A stretch of DNA of 64,000 bases from Anaerolineae bacterium (GCA_023954475.1 JAMLHW010000008.1:124001-188000), one strand, 5' to 3'; positions 44,889 through 53,997 are shown, counted from the stretch's first letter. The notes: generated from the sequence alone by a model not told the origin. Program-made: numbers and translations.

Positions 44889-45659
44889 TTACGTTGTTTC
44901 GAAGGTGTGCTGGGAAAACATTGTACACGCTTGCACGAATCCTGACCATGCATCGGCTCCGGAAGTTGCACCGACGGCGAGAATGCGTTCGACTGCGGCT
45001 GGTTTGGTGTTTGTTTCGGCCGAAACCAGATCATGCCATGCAGCAACCGCTTCTCCTGCCGCCGCTGCTTGCAAAAAGTTGGCAGACACGGCCGTCGTGC
45101 GCGGCGCGGCCACGTCGGCGATTTGCTGGGTCAATGCGGAATCGGAGCGCCAGACGTGCAGCGCGAAGAGTACGCCCATCAAAACATCATCGCCGGTTGG
45201 GGTGAGACCGGCGCCACGACCGGCGAGCCATGCGGTTGACATGGAAATGGGTCGCGGGTCATTGGCTGTGATTGATGCGAGTAGTTTGGTCAGCTTTTGA
45301 TCAAATTCGGCCGAAAAGTGATGCGGCTGTGGCAGCGCGGCGAAATTGAGTGTGCGCAGTCGCGGCCAGTCAGGTTTGGCATTCCAGATCGCGGTGTTGT
45401 CGATGGTAATCGTGGTTCGGCCGATGTGGATAGTTCTGTCTGTAATTGTTACCGGTGTATTTGTGTGCCATTCGGCCGCAACAGATTCGGCCAACACCAC
45501 AGAAAAAGGGCCGCACCCGATCTCTGGTGCAACCAGCGACACCATCTCATCATCGTCATTCACCAGATTACATACTGCATCAAACCGGTTGTGAACATGT
45601 GCGCAACGGGTGGTATCGAGCCATTTTAGAACTCGCGCAGTCGGAAAAAGTGCAATCAT
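44889..45659 (-). CDS. DUF2877 protein (YlbF/AllH-like)
   Basis: 256 residues with the family hallmark GRGAGLTPTGDDVLMG near residue 150. In E. coli the relative YlbF stands beside FdrA and YlbE and has been linked to oxamate carbamoyl transfer in allantoin breakdown. Here FdrA and a DUF1116 (YlbE-type) protein are encoded in the divergent operon, so the trio is complete within 7 kb. I start it at the ATG at 45659 (AGAGG upstream). The frame continues to 46163 but would overlap the divergent FAD-subunit gene. Confidence 0.85.
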   Translation of the reverse strand: MIALFPTARVLKWLDTTRCAHVHNRFDAVCNLVNDDDEMVSLVAPEIGCGPFSVVLAESVAAEWHTNTPVTITDRTIHIGRTTITIDNTAIWNAKPDWPRLRTLNFAALPQPHHFSAEFDQKLTKLLASITANDPRPISMSTAWLAGRGAGLTPTGDDVLMGVLFALHVWRSDSALTQQIADVAAPRTTAVSANFLQAAAAGEAVAAWHDLVSAETNTKPAAVERILAVGATSGADAWSGFVQACTMFSQHTFETT

Positions 45660-45732
45660 CGCGGTTGCCTCTTTGAAGTGGGACGATCTCATTGTAAACT
45701 GTAACTGAAACTCCTGACAAGCGGAACGCCCT

Positions 45733-46608
45733 ATGAAACCGGCCCCTTTCGAATACATCGCCCCCAATAATCTCGACGAAGCGCTGATCGCGATGGAAGT
45801 CAATGGCTTTGACGGCAAGTTGTTGGCGGGTGGCCAAAGCTTGATTCCTGTGATGAATTTCCGTTTGGCACAGCCTGCGGTCATCGTCGATTTGAACGGT
45901 GTGACGGAATTGGACTTTATTCGGCCGAATCCAGGCGGCGGCGTCACCATCGGCGCACTCACACGCCAGTCGCGACTCGAACACGATGCGATTGTCCGCG
46001 ACCGCGTGCCATTGCTGCACGCTACGATCCCGTTCATCGCCCATCCACAAATTCGCAATCGTGGCACAATCGGTGGCAGTCTGGCCCACGCTGATCCGGC
46101 CGGCGAACTGCCTGTGCTGTCTGTGGCGCTGCAAGCGCGTTTCAAGCTGCAACGGTACGACAAGGAACGATGGGTAAACGCAACCGATTTTTATCAGGCG
46201 CTGTTTATGACCGCGCTGGAGCCGCAAGAAATCATGACCGCAATCGAGATTCCACCACTACCACCGCGCACCGGCTGGGCGTTTCAGGAGTTGGCGCGAC
46301 GGCATGGCGACTACGCACAGGCCGGTGTCGCAACGTTGATCGCGCTTGATGATGATGGGGTTTGCACGTATGCGCGACTGGTCTTCCTCAATGTCGGTGA
46401 GATTCCAATGGTGGCGACCGAGGCGGCCCAGTTGTTGGTTGGCGAGCGGATTTCGGCCGAATCGATTACTGCCGTTGTCAATCATGCAATCCAACACGAA
46501 ATTGAGCCGACGTCTGATGTGCATGCTTCGGCCGATTACAAGCGCCATCTCGCCGGTGTCCTCACCAAACGCGCCATACGACAGGCTGCCAACCGGGTGA
46601 CTTCATGA
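45733..46608 (+). CDS. Molybdenum hydroxylase FAD-binding subunit (CoxM/XdhB-like)
   Basis: 291 residues. FAD-binding motifs are LLAGGQSLIPVMN near residue 31 and RNRGTIGGSLAHADPAGELP near 108. This medium subunit passes electrons from the 2Fe-2S subunit to its acceptor. It opens the plus-strand catabolic operon and overlaps the 2Fe-2S gene (ATGA). The matching molybdenum subunit lies far downstream at 57,940. Confidence 0.93.
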   Translation: MKPAPFEYIAPNNLDEALIAMEVNGFDGKLLAGGQSLIPVMNFRLAQPAVIVDLNGVTELDFIRPNPGGGVTIGALTRQSRLEHDAIVRDRVPLLHATIPFIAHPQIRNRGTIGGSLAHADPAGELPVLSVALQARFKLQRYDKERWVNATDFYQALFMTALEPQEIMTAIEIPPLPPRTGWAFQELARRHGDYAQAGVATLIALDDDGVCTYARLVFLNVGEIPMVATEAAQLLVGERISAESITAVVNHAIQHEIEPTSDVHASADYKRHLAGVLTKRAIRQAANRVTS

Positions 46609-47096
46609 CTTTGCATACCGTAACTTTGATCGTTAACGGACAGGAACTATCGGCCGAAGCTGAGTCGCGTTTGCTATTGTCCGACTTCATTCGCCACACA
46701 CTGGGTTTAACCGGCACGCATGTCGGTTGCGAACACGGTGTTTGTGGTGCATGTACGATTTTATTCGATGGCGAGCCGGTGCGCTCCTGCCTCATGCTTG
46801 CCGTACAAGCCCATGGACACATCATTGAGACGGTTGAATCGCTGGGCACACCCGACAACATGCACCCGTTGCAGGAAGCCTTTCACGCAGCCCACGGCTT
46901 GCAATGTGGCTACTGCACACCCGGTTTCCTCATGACACTCAAACCGTATCTCGAACAAAACCCGAATCCAACCGAAAGAGAAATCCGGGAAGCAATCTCC
47001 GGAAATCTGTGCCGCTGCACCGGGTACCAGCATATCGTCGATGCTGTTTTGCTGGCCGCGCAGAAGAATCACAAACAGGAAAACAAGCACCAATGA
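46605..47096 (+). CDS. Molybdenum hydroxylase 2Fe-2S subunit (CoxS-like)
   Basis: 163 residues with both expected clusters: plant-type C-X4-C-X2-C motif GCEHGVCGACT near 40-50 plus the later Cys (RSCLM), and the helical cluster CGYCTPG near 104 with CRCTGY near 138. It relays electrons between molybdenum and FAD subunits. ATGA overlaps link it to genes on both sides. Confidence 0.95.
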   Translation: MTLHTVTLIVNGQELSAEAESRLLLSDFIRHTLGLTGTHVGCEHGVCGACTILFDGEPVRSCLMLAVQAHGHIIETVESLGTPDNMHPLQEAFHAAHGLQCGYCTPGFLMTLKPYLEQNPNPTEREIREAISGNLCRCTGYQHIVDAVLLAAQKNHKQENKHQ

Positions 47097-47494
47097 GCGA
47101 CTTACCTATCGAAGAACGCTATCCTGACGTACTGCAAAATCTGGAGTTTGCGATTGCTTCTGTTTATCGCGAACACCCCGACGAAATGATTGATTATGAT
47201 GTCGATTTTGTTGTGTCCAGGTTGATTAGCTACTATCAGGCTGAGCAGCGAGGTCATGTGCCGCAAACCATTCGATTGAATGGTGTACGCGAAGAACTTC
47301 GAGATCGTATTGAGGCGATGATCGAATTGCGACTCGGACGCGGCTCAATTGAGGAATCTGACCGGCTATTTGGCGCCCCAATACCATTGGATGACATGAT
47401 TCTGTGCCTGAAACGGATTCGCAAATCGATCAAACGGTGGAACAAAGAGTATGGGCGACAAGGCTACCTGGAATTTGTGACCCAGTTTGTCTGA
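47093..47494 (+). CDS. Small conserved-looking protein, function unknown
   Basis: 133 residues, acidic at the start and basic toward the end (KRIRKSIKRWNKEYGRQGY). It is mainly helical and has no membrane segment. The ATG overlaps the stop of the 2Fe-2S gene (ATGA), so it is translated as part of the operon. I recognise no family. It could be an accessory factor of the molybdenum enzyme, on context only. Confidence 0.7.
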   Translation: MSDLPIEERYPDVLQNLEFAIASVYREHPDEMIDYDVDFVVSRLISYYQAEQRGHVPQTIRLNGVREELRDRIEAMIELRLGRGSIEESDRLFGAPIPLDDMILCLKRIRKSIKRWNKEYGRQGYLEFVTQFV

Positions 47495-47522
47495 ATCGGC
47501 CGAAACGACGTTGAGAATTAAG

Positions 47523-48767
47523 ATGGCAACTGACTTGATTGAGAACATCATCCGGCTTGAAGACCGATTTGCTGCACGTGAGCCGACTGTACTTGCATTT
47601 GTTCCGGAGCCGCGCCGCTTTGAGCGGTTGCGCCGCGAAGCCGATGCGTTGTTGCGTCTATATCCGCTGGCCGACCAGCGACCAGTGCTGTTTGGGGAAT
47701 TGGTGGGTGTCAAAGACATCTTTCATGCCGACGGCTTTGTCACGCGGGCCGGATCGCAGTTGCCGGTTGCTGTCTTGCAAGGGGCTGAAGCGGTTTCTGT
47801 TACAGCGTTGAAAGCAGCCGGCGCGTTGATCGTCGGCAAAACGGTGACGACCGAGTTTGCCTACTTTGGTGCGGGGCAAACGCGCAACCCGCACCAGATG
47901 TGGCATACGCCAGGTGGTTCGAGCAGTGGTTCGGCGGCTGCTGTCGCTTCAGGGCTAAGCACGTTGGCATTGGGTACGCAGACAATCGGCTCGATCAATC
48001 GCCCGGCAGCGTTTTGTGGCGTCGTTGGATTCAAACCGAGTCACGGTCGCATATCGGCCGAAGGCGTCATTCCCCTCGCGCCATCGCTCGACCACATCGG
48101 CCTGCTCGCGCCTGACGTTTCGACGGTTACAAGGGGCGCGGCAGTTTTGGTGACAGAATGGCGTTCGGCCGAGACGGATCGCCTGCCCGTACTCGGCGTG
48201 CCGGAAGGACCGTATCTCAAGGAAGCTGCTGCGGTGGGAAGGGCGCAGTTTTCGGCCGATTTGCAACAGCTTGAAGCGGCAGGCTACACCGTCAAACGCG
48301 TTCCGCTCATGGAAGATTTTGCCTATATTCGCGAACGCCATCTCGATTTGATGGCGGCTGAAGCGGCACAGGTTCACGGAGATTGGTATGCTGAATACGG
48401 ATCGCTGTACCACGATGTGCTCGTGCAGTTGATCGAGCGCGGGTATGGCGTTTCGGCCGAACGCGAGGCCGAAGCACGCGCCGGACGCACAGATCTGCGC
48501 AACGGAATGCATCTTGCTATGGATACGCACGGGATCGATCTGTGGATTGCACCTGCGGCACCCGGCACTGCGCCAAAAGGATTGGCGAGTACCGGCAATC
48601 CGATCATGAATTTACCGTGGACGTATGCCGGTTTGCCGACCGTCAATGTACCGTGTGGTTGGCATGCCGGTTTGCCGTTGGGCTTGCAGTTGATCGGCCG
48701 ATTTAACAGCGACGAAACACTCCTGGCATGGGCACAAAACGCTGAAGCTGTTTTGCAATCCGGGTGA
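47523..48767 (+). CDS. Amidase signature-family enzyme
   Basis: 414 residues. The Ser-cisSer-Lys site is visible: Lys in GVKDIF near residue 65, TPGGSSSGSAAAVASG near 134, and nucleophile Ser in LGTQTIGSINRP near 160. These enzymes hydrolyse amides to acid and ammonia. Placement between the molybdenum hydroxylase subunits and FdrA suggests cleavage of a ring-opened amide intermediate. I prefer the ATG at 47523 to a TTG at 47487 that overlaps the previous gene. Confidence 0.9.
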   Translation: MATDLIENIIRLEDRFAAREPTVLAFVPEPRRFERLRREADALLRLYPLADQRPVLFGELVGVKDIFHADGFVTRAGSQLPVAVLQGAEAVSVTALKAAGALIVGKTVTTEFAYFGAGQTRNPHQMWHTPGGSSSGSAAAVASGLSTLALGTQTIGSINRPAAFCGVVGFKPSHGRISAEGVIPLAPSLDHIGLLAPDVSTVTRGAAVLVTEWRSAETDRLPVLGVPEGPYLKEAAAVGRAQFSADLQQLEAAGYTVKRVPLMEDFAYIRERHLDLMAAEAAQVHGDWYAEYGSLYHDVLVQLIERGYGVSAEREAEARAGRTDLRNGMHLAMDTHGIDLWIAPAAPGTAPKGLASTGNPIMNLPWTYAGLPTVNVPCGWHAGLPLGLQLIGRFNSDETLLAWAQNAEAVLQSG

Positions 48768-48770
48768 GTT

Positions 48771-50450
48771 ATGAGCACAATGCAATACGAGATTCGCAGC
48801 GGCGCCTATTACGATTCGGTCGTTTTGATGCAGTTGCAGAAAGGGTTGGCCGCACTACCCGGCGTTGAAGACGCCGGTGTGGTGATGGCGACACCGGCCA
48901 ACAAAGAGGTTTTGACGGCGGCCGGTTTTGATCTGGAGGAGATTGCGGCGCAGTCGGATGATTTGTTGATCATGGTGCGGAGCGATTCGGCCGAAAGCGC
49001 CGCTGCCGCGCTCAGTCAGGTTGACACATTGTTGAAGCCTAAACAGTCAGACGGTGGGGTTGCGTTTCGGCCGAAATCACTGACCAATGCCGCCAAAATG
49101 GTACCTGACGCGCAATGGGTTCTCATCTCCGTGCCCGGTCGCTATGCGGCACAGGTCGCCGACGATGCGCTCGATCTCGGTAAAAACGTCTTTCTCTACA
49201 GCGACAACGTGCCGTTAGACGACGAAATTCGACTGAAACAAAAAGCGTCACAAATAGGGTTGCTCGTCATGGGGCCGGATTGCGGCACGGCGTTGATTGA
49301 CGGCGTTGGTCTCGGCTTTGCCAACCGCGTGCGGCGCGGGAACATCGGCGTGGTCGCGGCGTCGGGAACCGGCTTGCAGGCGGTGACGAGCGCCATCCAC
49401 AACCTCGGCGGTGGTGTTGCGCAAGGTATCGGCACGGGTGGGCGCGATCTCAAGGATGCGGTTGGTGGCGTGACAGCGCTGCAGGGCTTACATTTGCTGG
49501 CAACCGATGCGGAAACCGACGTCATCGTGCTCGTTTCCAAACCGCCGTCACCCACTGTGGTCAACAAGCTGCTGGCCACCGCCTTGACTATTGACAAGCC
49601 GGTCGTCATCAACTTTATCGGCTACGCGCCACCTGCCAGACAATTCGGCAATTTGTGGTTTGCGAATAGTTTGAGTGATGCGGCTCGATTGGCGGTAGAG
49701 ATTGTGGCGATTGGCGCCTCAGATTCTAACCAATCTCCTGTTTCCTCAATCGGCCCTACTCGCTTTTTCCGAGGTCTTTTTTCCGGCGGGACGTTGGCTT
49801 ACGAAGCGACGCTGGCGCTGCAGGCTTTTGTCGCACCGTTGCACAGCAATGTGGCAGTCGGTGCAGCGCTCGAATTAGCGAATCCATTTGTCAGTGAGGG
49901 TCACACGATTGTCGATCTGGGCGAGGATGACTTCACGCAGGGGCGCTTGCATCCCATGATGGACAACGATTTGCGCATCCGGCGCTTGCGCCACGAAGCG
50001 GCTGACCCGGAAGTTGGGCTGATTTTGCTCGATGTCGTGCTGGGTGAGGGGGCGCATCTCGATCCGGCGAGTGAGTTGGCACCGGTTATGGAGGAAATTG
50101 GGAGTGCAGGCGATGTGGAGATGGTCGTGTTGGTGGTGGGGACGGATGATGATCCGCAAAATCGGCCGAATCAAATCGGCCGATTCCAGGACGCAGGTGC
50201 TCACGTCTTCACCGACCCAACTGCTTGTTTTGCCGCCGTCGCCCGTGCTCTTCTCCCCGTCCCCCAATCCCCGATCACCAATCCCCAATCACCGTTTTCT
50301 CCGCCTTTCGCTGCAATAAACGTCGGGTTGGAAACATTTTACGATAGCTTGATCGACCAGGGGGCTATAGCTGTCCATGTCGATTGGCGGCCACCCGCCG
50401 GAGGAAATGAACGCATGATGGCTTTGTTGGCTAAACTGAAGCGTTCATGA
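48771..50450 (+). CDS. fdrA: FdrA-like acyl-CoA-synthetase-fold protein (carbamoyltransferase subunit candidate)
   Basis: 559 residues. The N-terminal half resembles a CoA-binding domain (PGRYAAQVADDALDLGKNVFLYS, MGPDCGTALIDGVGLGFAN). The second half resembles the ligase-CoA domain of succinyl-CoA synthetase (GNIGVVAASGTGLQ, GGVAQGIGTGGRDL). E. coli FdrA has been linked to oxamate carbamoyltransferase in allantoin degradation. A DUF1116 partner follows, with a toxin-antitoxin pair in between. Residues about 495-520 are a Pro/Ser-rich low-complexity link. Confidence 0.85.
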   Translation: MSTMQYEIRSGAYYDSVVLMQLQKGLAALPGVEDAGVVMATPANKEVLTAAGFDLEEIAAQSDDLLIMVRSDSAESAAAALSQVDTLLKPKQSDGGVAFRPKSLTNAAKMVPDAQWVLISVPGRYAAQVADDALDLGKNVFLYSDNVPLDDEIRLKQKASQIGLLVMGPDCGTALIDGVGLGFANRVRRGNIGVVAASGTGLQAVTSAIHNLGGGVAQGIGTGGRDLKDAVGGVTALQGLHLLATDAETDVIVLVSKPPSPTVVNKLLATALTIDKPVVINFIGYAPPARQFGNLWFANSLSDAARLAVEIVAIGASDSNQSPVSSIGPTRFFRGLFSGGTLAYEATLALQAFVAPLHSNVAVGAALELANPFVSEGHTIVDLGEDDFTQGRLHPMMDNDLRIRRLRHEAADPEVGLILLDVVLGEGAHLDPASELAPVMEEIGSAGDVEMVVLVVGTDDDPQNRPNQIGRFQDAGAHVFTDPTACFAAVARALLPVPQSPITNPQSPFSPPFAAINVGLETFYDSLIDQGAIAVHVDWRPPAGGNERMMALLAKLKRS

Positions 50451-50498
50451 TTGACACGGTTCCAAAATGGTTGCATAATGAAACCATCGAGGTGAACA

Positions 50499-50738
50499 AT
50501 GGCAACATTGACGATCAAGAACATACCTGACGATCTGTACGAAGCGTTCAAGCAGGTTGCACGCAAGAATCATCGCAGTATCAACAGCGAAGTGATCTAC
50601 TGGCTGGAACGCGCTGTCGAACAACGTGAACGCGATCCAGAAGTTATCTTGAGTAACGCACAACTTGTTCGTGAGGCTTTGGGTATTTACACAACAAATG
50701 AAGAAATCAATGCAGCAATCGATGAGGGCCGTCCGTGA
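50499..50738 (+). CDS. Antitoxin, Arc/FitA-type ribbon-helix-helix
   Basis: 79 residues. The N-terminus MATLTIKNIPDDLYEAFKQV followed by HRSINSEVIYWLERAV is the ribbon-helix-helix layout of FitA/VapB antitoxins; it should bind DNA as a dimer and neutralise the PIN toxin through its C-terminal tail. It overlaps the toxin start by four bases. The pair is inserted between fdrA and the DUF1116 gene and contains no TCGGCCGA site. Confidence 0.88.
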   Translation: MATLTIKNIPDDLYEAFKQVARKNHRSINSEVIYWLERAVEQRERDPEVILSNAQLVREALGIYTTNEEINAAIDEGRP

Positions 50739-51139
50739 TCGTAGTCGATACGAATGTTATCGCACATTTGTTTATTGCCAGCGATTTTACGGCAGTAGCA
50801 CAGGAGATTGTGCGTAGGGACTCAGATTGGATCGCCCCAATTCTCTGGCGGAGTGAATTCCGCAATATACTTGCCAACTACTTACGAGTTGAACGAATTT
50901 CACTGCGACAGGCACGATTTGCAATGCGCAAAGCCGAAGACATGATGCGAGGCGGTGAGTACGAGGTGGAGTCCAATGCAGTTTTAGCGCTTGTGGCAGC
51001 CACACAGCATTCAGCCTATGATTGTGAATTCGTGGTATTGGCTCGGCAACAGGGTAGACCGTTGGTGACTGCTGACCCGCGTTTGTTATGCGTTTTTCCT
51101 GATGAAACAGTTTCGATGACGCGGTTTTTGGAATATTGA
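50735..51139 (+). CDS. vapC: VapC-type PIN-domain toxin
   Basis: 134 residues with the PIN acids in place: Asp in VVDTNVIAH, Glu in WRSEFRN, Asp in AYDCEFVVLA and Asp in VTADPRLL. It is probably a ribonuclease whose activity is blocked by the antitoxin. GTG start in a GTGA overlap with the antitoxin stop. Confidence 0.9.
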   Translation: MIVVDTNVIAHLFIASDFTAVAQEIVRRDSDWIAPILWRSEFRNILANYLRVERISLRQARFAMRKAEDMMRGGEYEVESNAVLALVAATQHSAYDCEFVVLARQQGRPLVTADPRLLCVFPDETVSMTRFLEY

Positions 51140-51148
51140 GTGGGTGAG

Positions 51149-52396
51149 ATGATGATAGATATTGAGCAGGCTAATCGCACAGCTGTCGAGCGCATGATGG
51201 CGGCTCGGCCGATTTTGCGTACAGTAGCACCGGCGCGGGATGTGATTCCGGGTATGCGCGACAATCTGCTGCTACATGCCGGGCCACCAATTACATGGGA
51301 ACGGGCTTCAGGCCCGATGAAAGGCGCGATTGTCGGGGCGTTGATCTTCGAAGGGTTAGCGGACGATTGGGATTCGGCCGAAACCTTCATCACATCCGGC
51401 CAGATCGATCTCGAACCGTGCCACGAACACAGCGCCGTCGGTCCGATGGCCGGCGTCACCTCGTCATCAATGCAGGTCTATGTCATCGAGAACGTCACAC
51501 ATGGCAACATGGCCTATTCCAATCTCAACGAAGGGTACGGCAAAGTGCTGCGTTACGGCGCTTACGCCCCCGATGTGCTCAAGAAGCTGCGCTGGATGAA
51601 CAACACGATGGCGCCCATTTTGGCCCGTGCGCTGGAACTGAATGGTGGTCTTGACATGCGGGCATTGCTCGCCGAATCGCTGCACATGGGCGACGAAGGC
51701 CACAACCGCAACAAGGCCGGTTCGATCATTTTCACCGCGCGACTCGCGCCGCATATCGTCAGCGCGACAGATAATCGTTTCGTCGTAGCGACCGTGCTTA
51801 AATTCCTCGGCGACAATGCGCTTAGCGTGCTCAATCCTGTGATGGCGGCGTGTAAAGCGATGGCTGACGCCGGTCATGGTGTCGCGGGCAGCACGATCAT
51901 GACGGTGATGGCACGCAACGGCACGGACCTGGGCATTCGCGTCAGTGGTCTTGGCGACCGCTGGTTTACTGGACCTGTGGGACAGCCGGACGGCCTTTAT
52001 TTTCCTGGATTTTCGGCCGAAGATGCGAGTGGGGACATCGGCGACAGCACCATTACGGAAACGGCGGGCATTGGTGCGTTTGCCATGGCGTCTGCTCCGG
52101 CCATCGTCACCTTCATCAGCGGCACGCCGGAGATGGCGATCAATACAACCTTGGAGATGTACGAAATCTGTTCGGCCGAACACAGCGCCTTCACCATTCC
52201 TGCCCTCGGATTTCGCGGCACGCCGGTCGGCGTCGACATCCGCAGGGTGATCGAACTGGGCATTCGACCGCAAATCAACACCGGTATCGCTCACAAAGAC
52301 CCCGGCGTCGGGCAGATTGGTGCTGGACTTGTTTTACCACCAATGAACGTTTTCGAAGATGCACTGGTCGCTTTCGCAGAACACTATATTGCATGA
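51149..52396 (+). CDS. DUF1116 protein (YlbE/AllG-like)
   Basis: 415 residues matching DUF1116: GMRDNLLLHAGPPITWERASGPM near the start, EPCHEHSAVGPMAGVTS near residue 90, HMGDEGHNRNKAGS near 185, and ITETAGIGAFAMASAPA late. It usually lies next to fdrA and is thought to form one carbamoyl-transferring complex with FdrA and DUF2877 proteins. I use the ATG at 51149; GTG at 51140 is directly after the toxin stop. Confidence 0.85.
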   Translation: MMIDIEQANRTAVERMMAARPILRTVAPARDVIPGMRDNLLLHAGPPITWERASGPMKGAIVGALIFEGLADDWDSAETFITSGQIDLEPCHEHSAVGPMAGVTSSSMQVYVIENVTHGNMAYSNLNEGYGKVLRYGAYAPDVLKKLRWMNNTMAPILARALELNGGLDMRALLAESLHMGDEGHNRNKAGSIIFTARLAPHIVSATDNRFVVATVLKFLGDNALSVLNPVMAACKAMADAGHGVAGSTIMTVMARNGTDLGIRVSGLGDRWFTGPVGQPDGLYFPGFSAEDASGDIGDSTITETAGIGAFAMASAPAIVTFISGTPEMAINTTLEMYEICSAEHSAFTIPALGFRGTPVGVDIRRVIELGIRPQINTGIAHKDPGVGQIGAGLVLPPMNVFEDALVAFAEHYIA

Positions 52397-52422
52397 CCAG
52401 ATGCTCCGGAGAGAGGAGAATT

Positions 52423-52644
52423 ATGACGTCAATACAGTATACCGACGTACTGCAACGTTCACAAAAGTTGTCCGTTACTGAACAGCTCATGCTTATGGAG
52501 GCATTGGCACAACACATTAAGCAGAAGGTCGACTCGACAAAAAGGCACTCGATCATGGAATTGGAAGGACTTGGCGCCGAGCTATGGACTGACATTGATG
52601 TGGAAGCCTATATTGATCAGGAACGGGATTCATGGCAATCATAG
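52423..52644 (+). CDS. Antitoxin of the second toxin-antitoxin pair
   Basis: 73 residues, mostly helical (SVTEQLMLMEALAQHIKQKV) with an acidic C-terminal tail, as in small antitoxins paired with PIN proteins. No DNA-binding motif is clear. The ATG at 52423 follows GAGAGGAG. It overlaps the toxin frame by 13 nt. Assignment rests on size, position and partner. Confidence 0.75.
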   Translation: MTSIQYTDVLQRSQKLSVTEQLMLMEALAQHIKQKVDSTKRHSIMELEGLGAELWTDIDVEAYIDQERDSWQS

Positions 52645-53078
52645 AAGAGTTAAGGAATACGATTGTCGGTACCGCACCATTCATTTACTTCATTGAGCGC
52701 AATGACAATTTCCACACAATTGTGCAGCCAGTTTTTGCTGCGTTGGATGCTGGTACGCTGCAAGCTGTAACTTCCACAATCACGCTGGCAGAAGTCTTGG
52801 TTCAACCATTACGAAACAATCGGCCAAAATTAGCACAACGCTATCGCGAAATCTTGCAGGATTCGGTAGGATTGTCACTGATTAATGTCACACCTGATGT
52901 GGCTGAACGGACTGCCCAGTTTCGCGCCGCTTATCAACTGCGCACCCCGGATGCGATTCAGATAGCAACAGCTCTGCAAGCCAACGCCACCCATTTTCTA
53001 ACGAATGACCGCCAGTTACGTAAGATAACAGAAATCAAAGTTCTGCTTTTGAGCGATTTCCAACGAGAACTCAAATGA
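52632..53078 (+). CDS. PIN-domain toxin-like protein with a substituted first Asp
   Basis: 148 residues. The PIN layout is clear: TAPFIYFIERND at the start, TLAEVLVQPL (Glu), RTPDAIQIATAL (Asp) and FLTNDRQL (Asp). The residue before TAPFIYF, normally the first catalytic Asp, is Gly (codon GGT); one base change from GAT would explain it. Nuclease activity may therefore be weak or lost. Its stop overlaps the next gene (ATGA). Confidence 0.82.
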   Translation: MAIIEELRNTIVGTAPFIYFIERNDNFHTIVQPVFAALDAGTLQAVTSTITLAEVLVQPLRNNRPKLAQRYREILQDSVGLSLINVTPDVAERTAQFRAAYQLRTPDAIQIATALQANATHFLTNDRQLRKITEIKVLLLSDFQRELK

Positions 53079-53950
53079 AATTCATCGATCTGACCATTCC
53101 ATTAGGTATCGGCACACCTGCATGGCCGACTTACGAACCCTTGCAGGTCAAGTATTTCAAGCGACTGGCTCCTAATGGCGCAAACGGACAACTCGTCACA
53201 CACAGCAATCACGTCGGCACGCACCTCGACGGCGAGATTCACTTCTACACACCCGGCAAAGATATCGCGTCACTCGATTTCGATTTTCTGGCCGGCGACG
53301 CCGCGATTGTCGATCTGAGTGATTGCTGCGGCGATTATGACATCTACACGCCGGAGATGATCGAGGAACGCGTTGAAGTGCGCGAAGGCGACATTCTCAT
53401 CATCCATACTGGCTATCATCACTTTGGTTGGGATCAGCCGTACGGCAATGAAGTGCGCTACATGGTCATGCATCCCGGTCCGGACGCGCGTTTTGCTGAG
53501 TGGTGCATCGCCAAGAAAATCAAATGGATTGGTGTCGATTGCGGCAGCGCCGATCACCCAATGAATACGAAGATTCGCGACTGGATGCCGGCACAGGCCA
53601 AAGATTGTGACGCACATATGCGTGCCAAATACGGCAAGGCGCTGACCGAGATTTTCACGCCGGATATGTACCAGATGATGCATTTGTGGCTGTTTGACAA
53701 AGGAATCATTCACGCGGAATGTGTGGGCGGCGACATCGACTTGCTGGTCAATCGACGGGTACAGGTTGGCTGTTTTCCGTGGCGCTTTGTCGATGGCGAA
53801 GCGAGCATTGCACGCATTGTGGCAATAGTGGATGATGATGAGTATGATGAATTGATGGAGAAAAAAGATTCGATGCCCATGACGAAGTACGGGGATTGTT
53901 ATGATCCTGTTCATGTTGAGCGTCTTGGCGGACGTGGTCGGGTCTTTTAA
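53075..53950 (+). CDS. Cyclase-family metal-dependent hydrolase (kynurenine formamidase-like)
   Basis: 291 residues with the metal motif HVGTHLDGEIHFY near residue 46. FIDLTIPL opens the fold, and WIGVDCGSADHPMN is near 152. Family members (kynurenine formamidase, isatin hydrolase) cut cyclic or formyl amides using Mn or Zn. Its start overlaps the toxin stop (ATGA), so a toxin gene is now translationally joined to a catabolic gene. A relative is encoded in fused form at 56,272. Confidence 0.9.
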   Translation: MKFIDLTIPLGIGTPAWPTYEPLQVKYFKRLAPNGANGQLVTHSNHVGTHLDGEIHFYTPGKDIASLDFDFLAGDAAIVDLSDCCGDYDIYTPEMIEERVEVREGDILIIHTGYHHFGWDQPYGNEVRYMVMHPGPDARFAEWCIAKKIKWIGVDCGSADHPMNTKIRDWMPAQAKDCDAHMRAKYGKALTEIFTPDMYQMMHLWLFDKGIIHAECVGGDIDLLVNRRVQVGCFPWRFVDGEASIARIVAIVDDDEYDELMEKKDSMPMTKYGDCYDPVHVERLGGRGRVF

Positions 53951-53997
53951 GTTGTTGATGGGTGGTGCAGCTAGTTGGCGTTTGGGGGGAACCGATT

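Noticed and set aside
45660-46163. Upstream extension of the DUF2877 reading frame to 46163
   Set aside because: It lies entirely over the well-supported divergent FAD-subunit gene, and the family match begins at the ATG at 45659.
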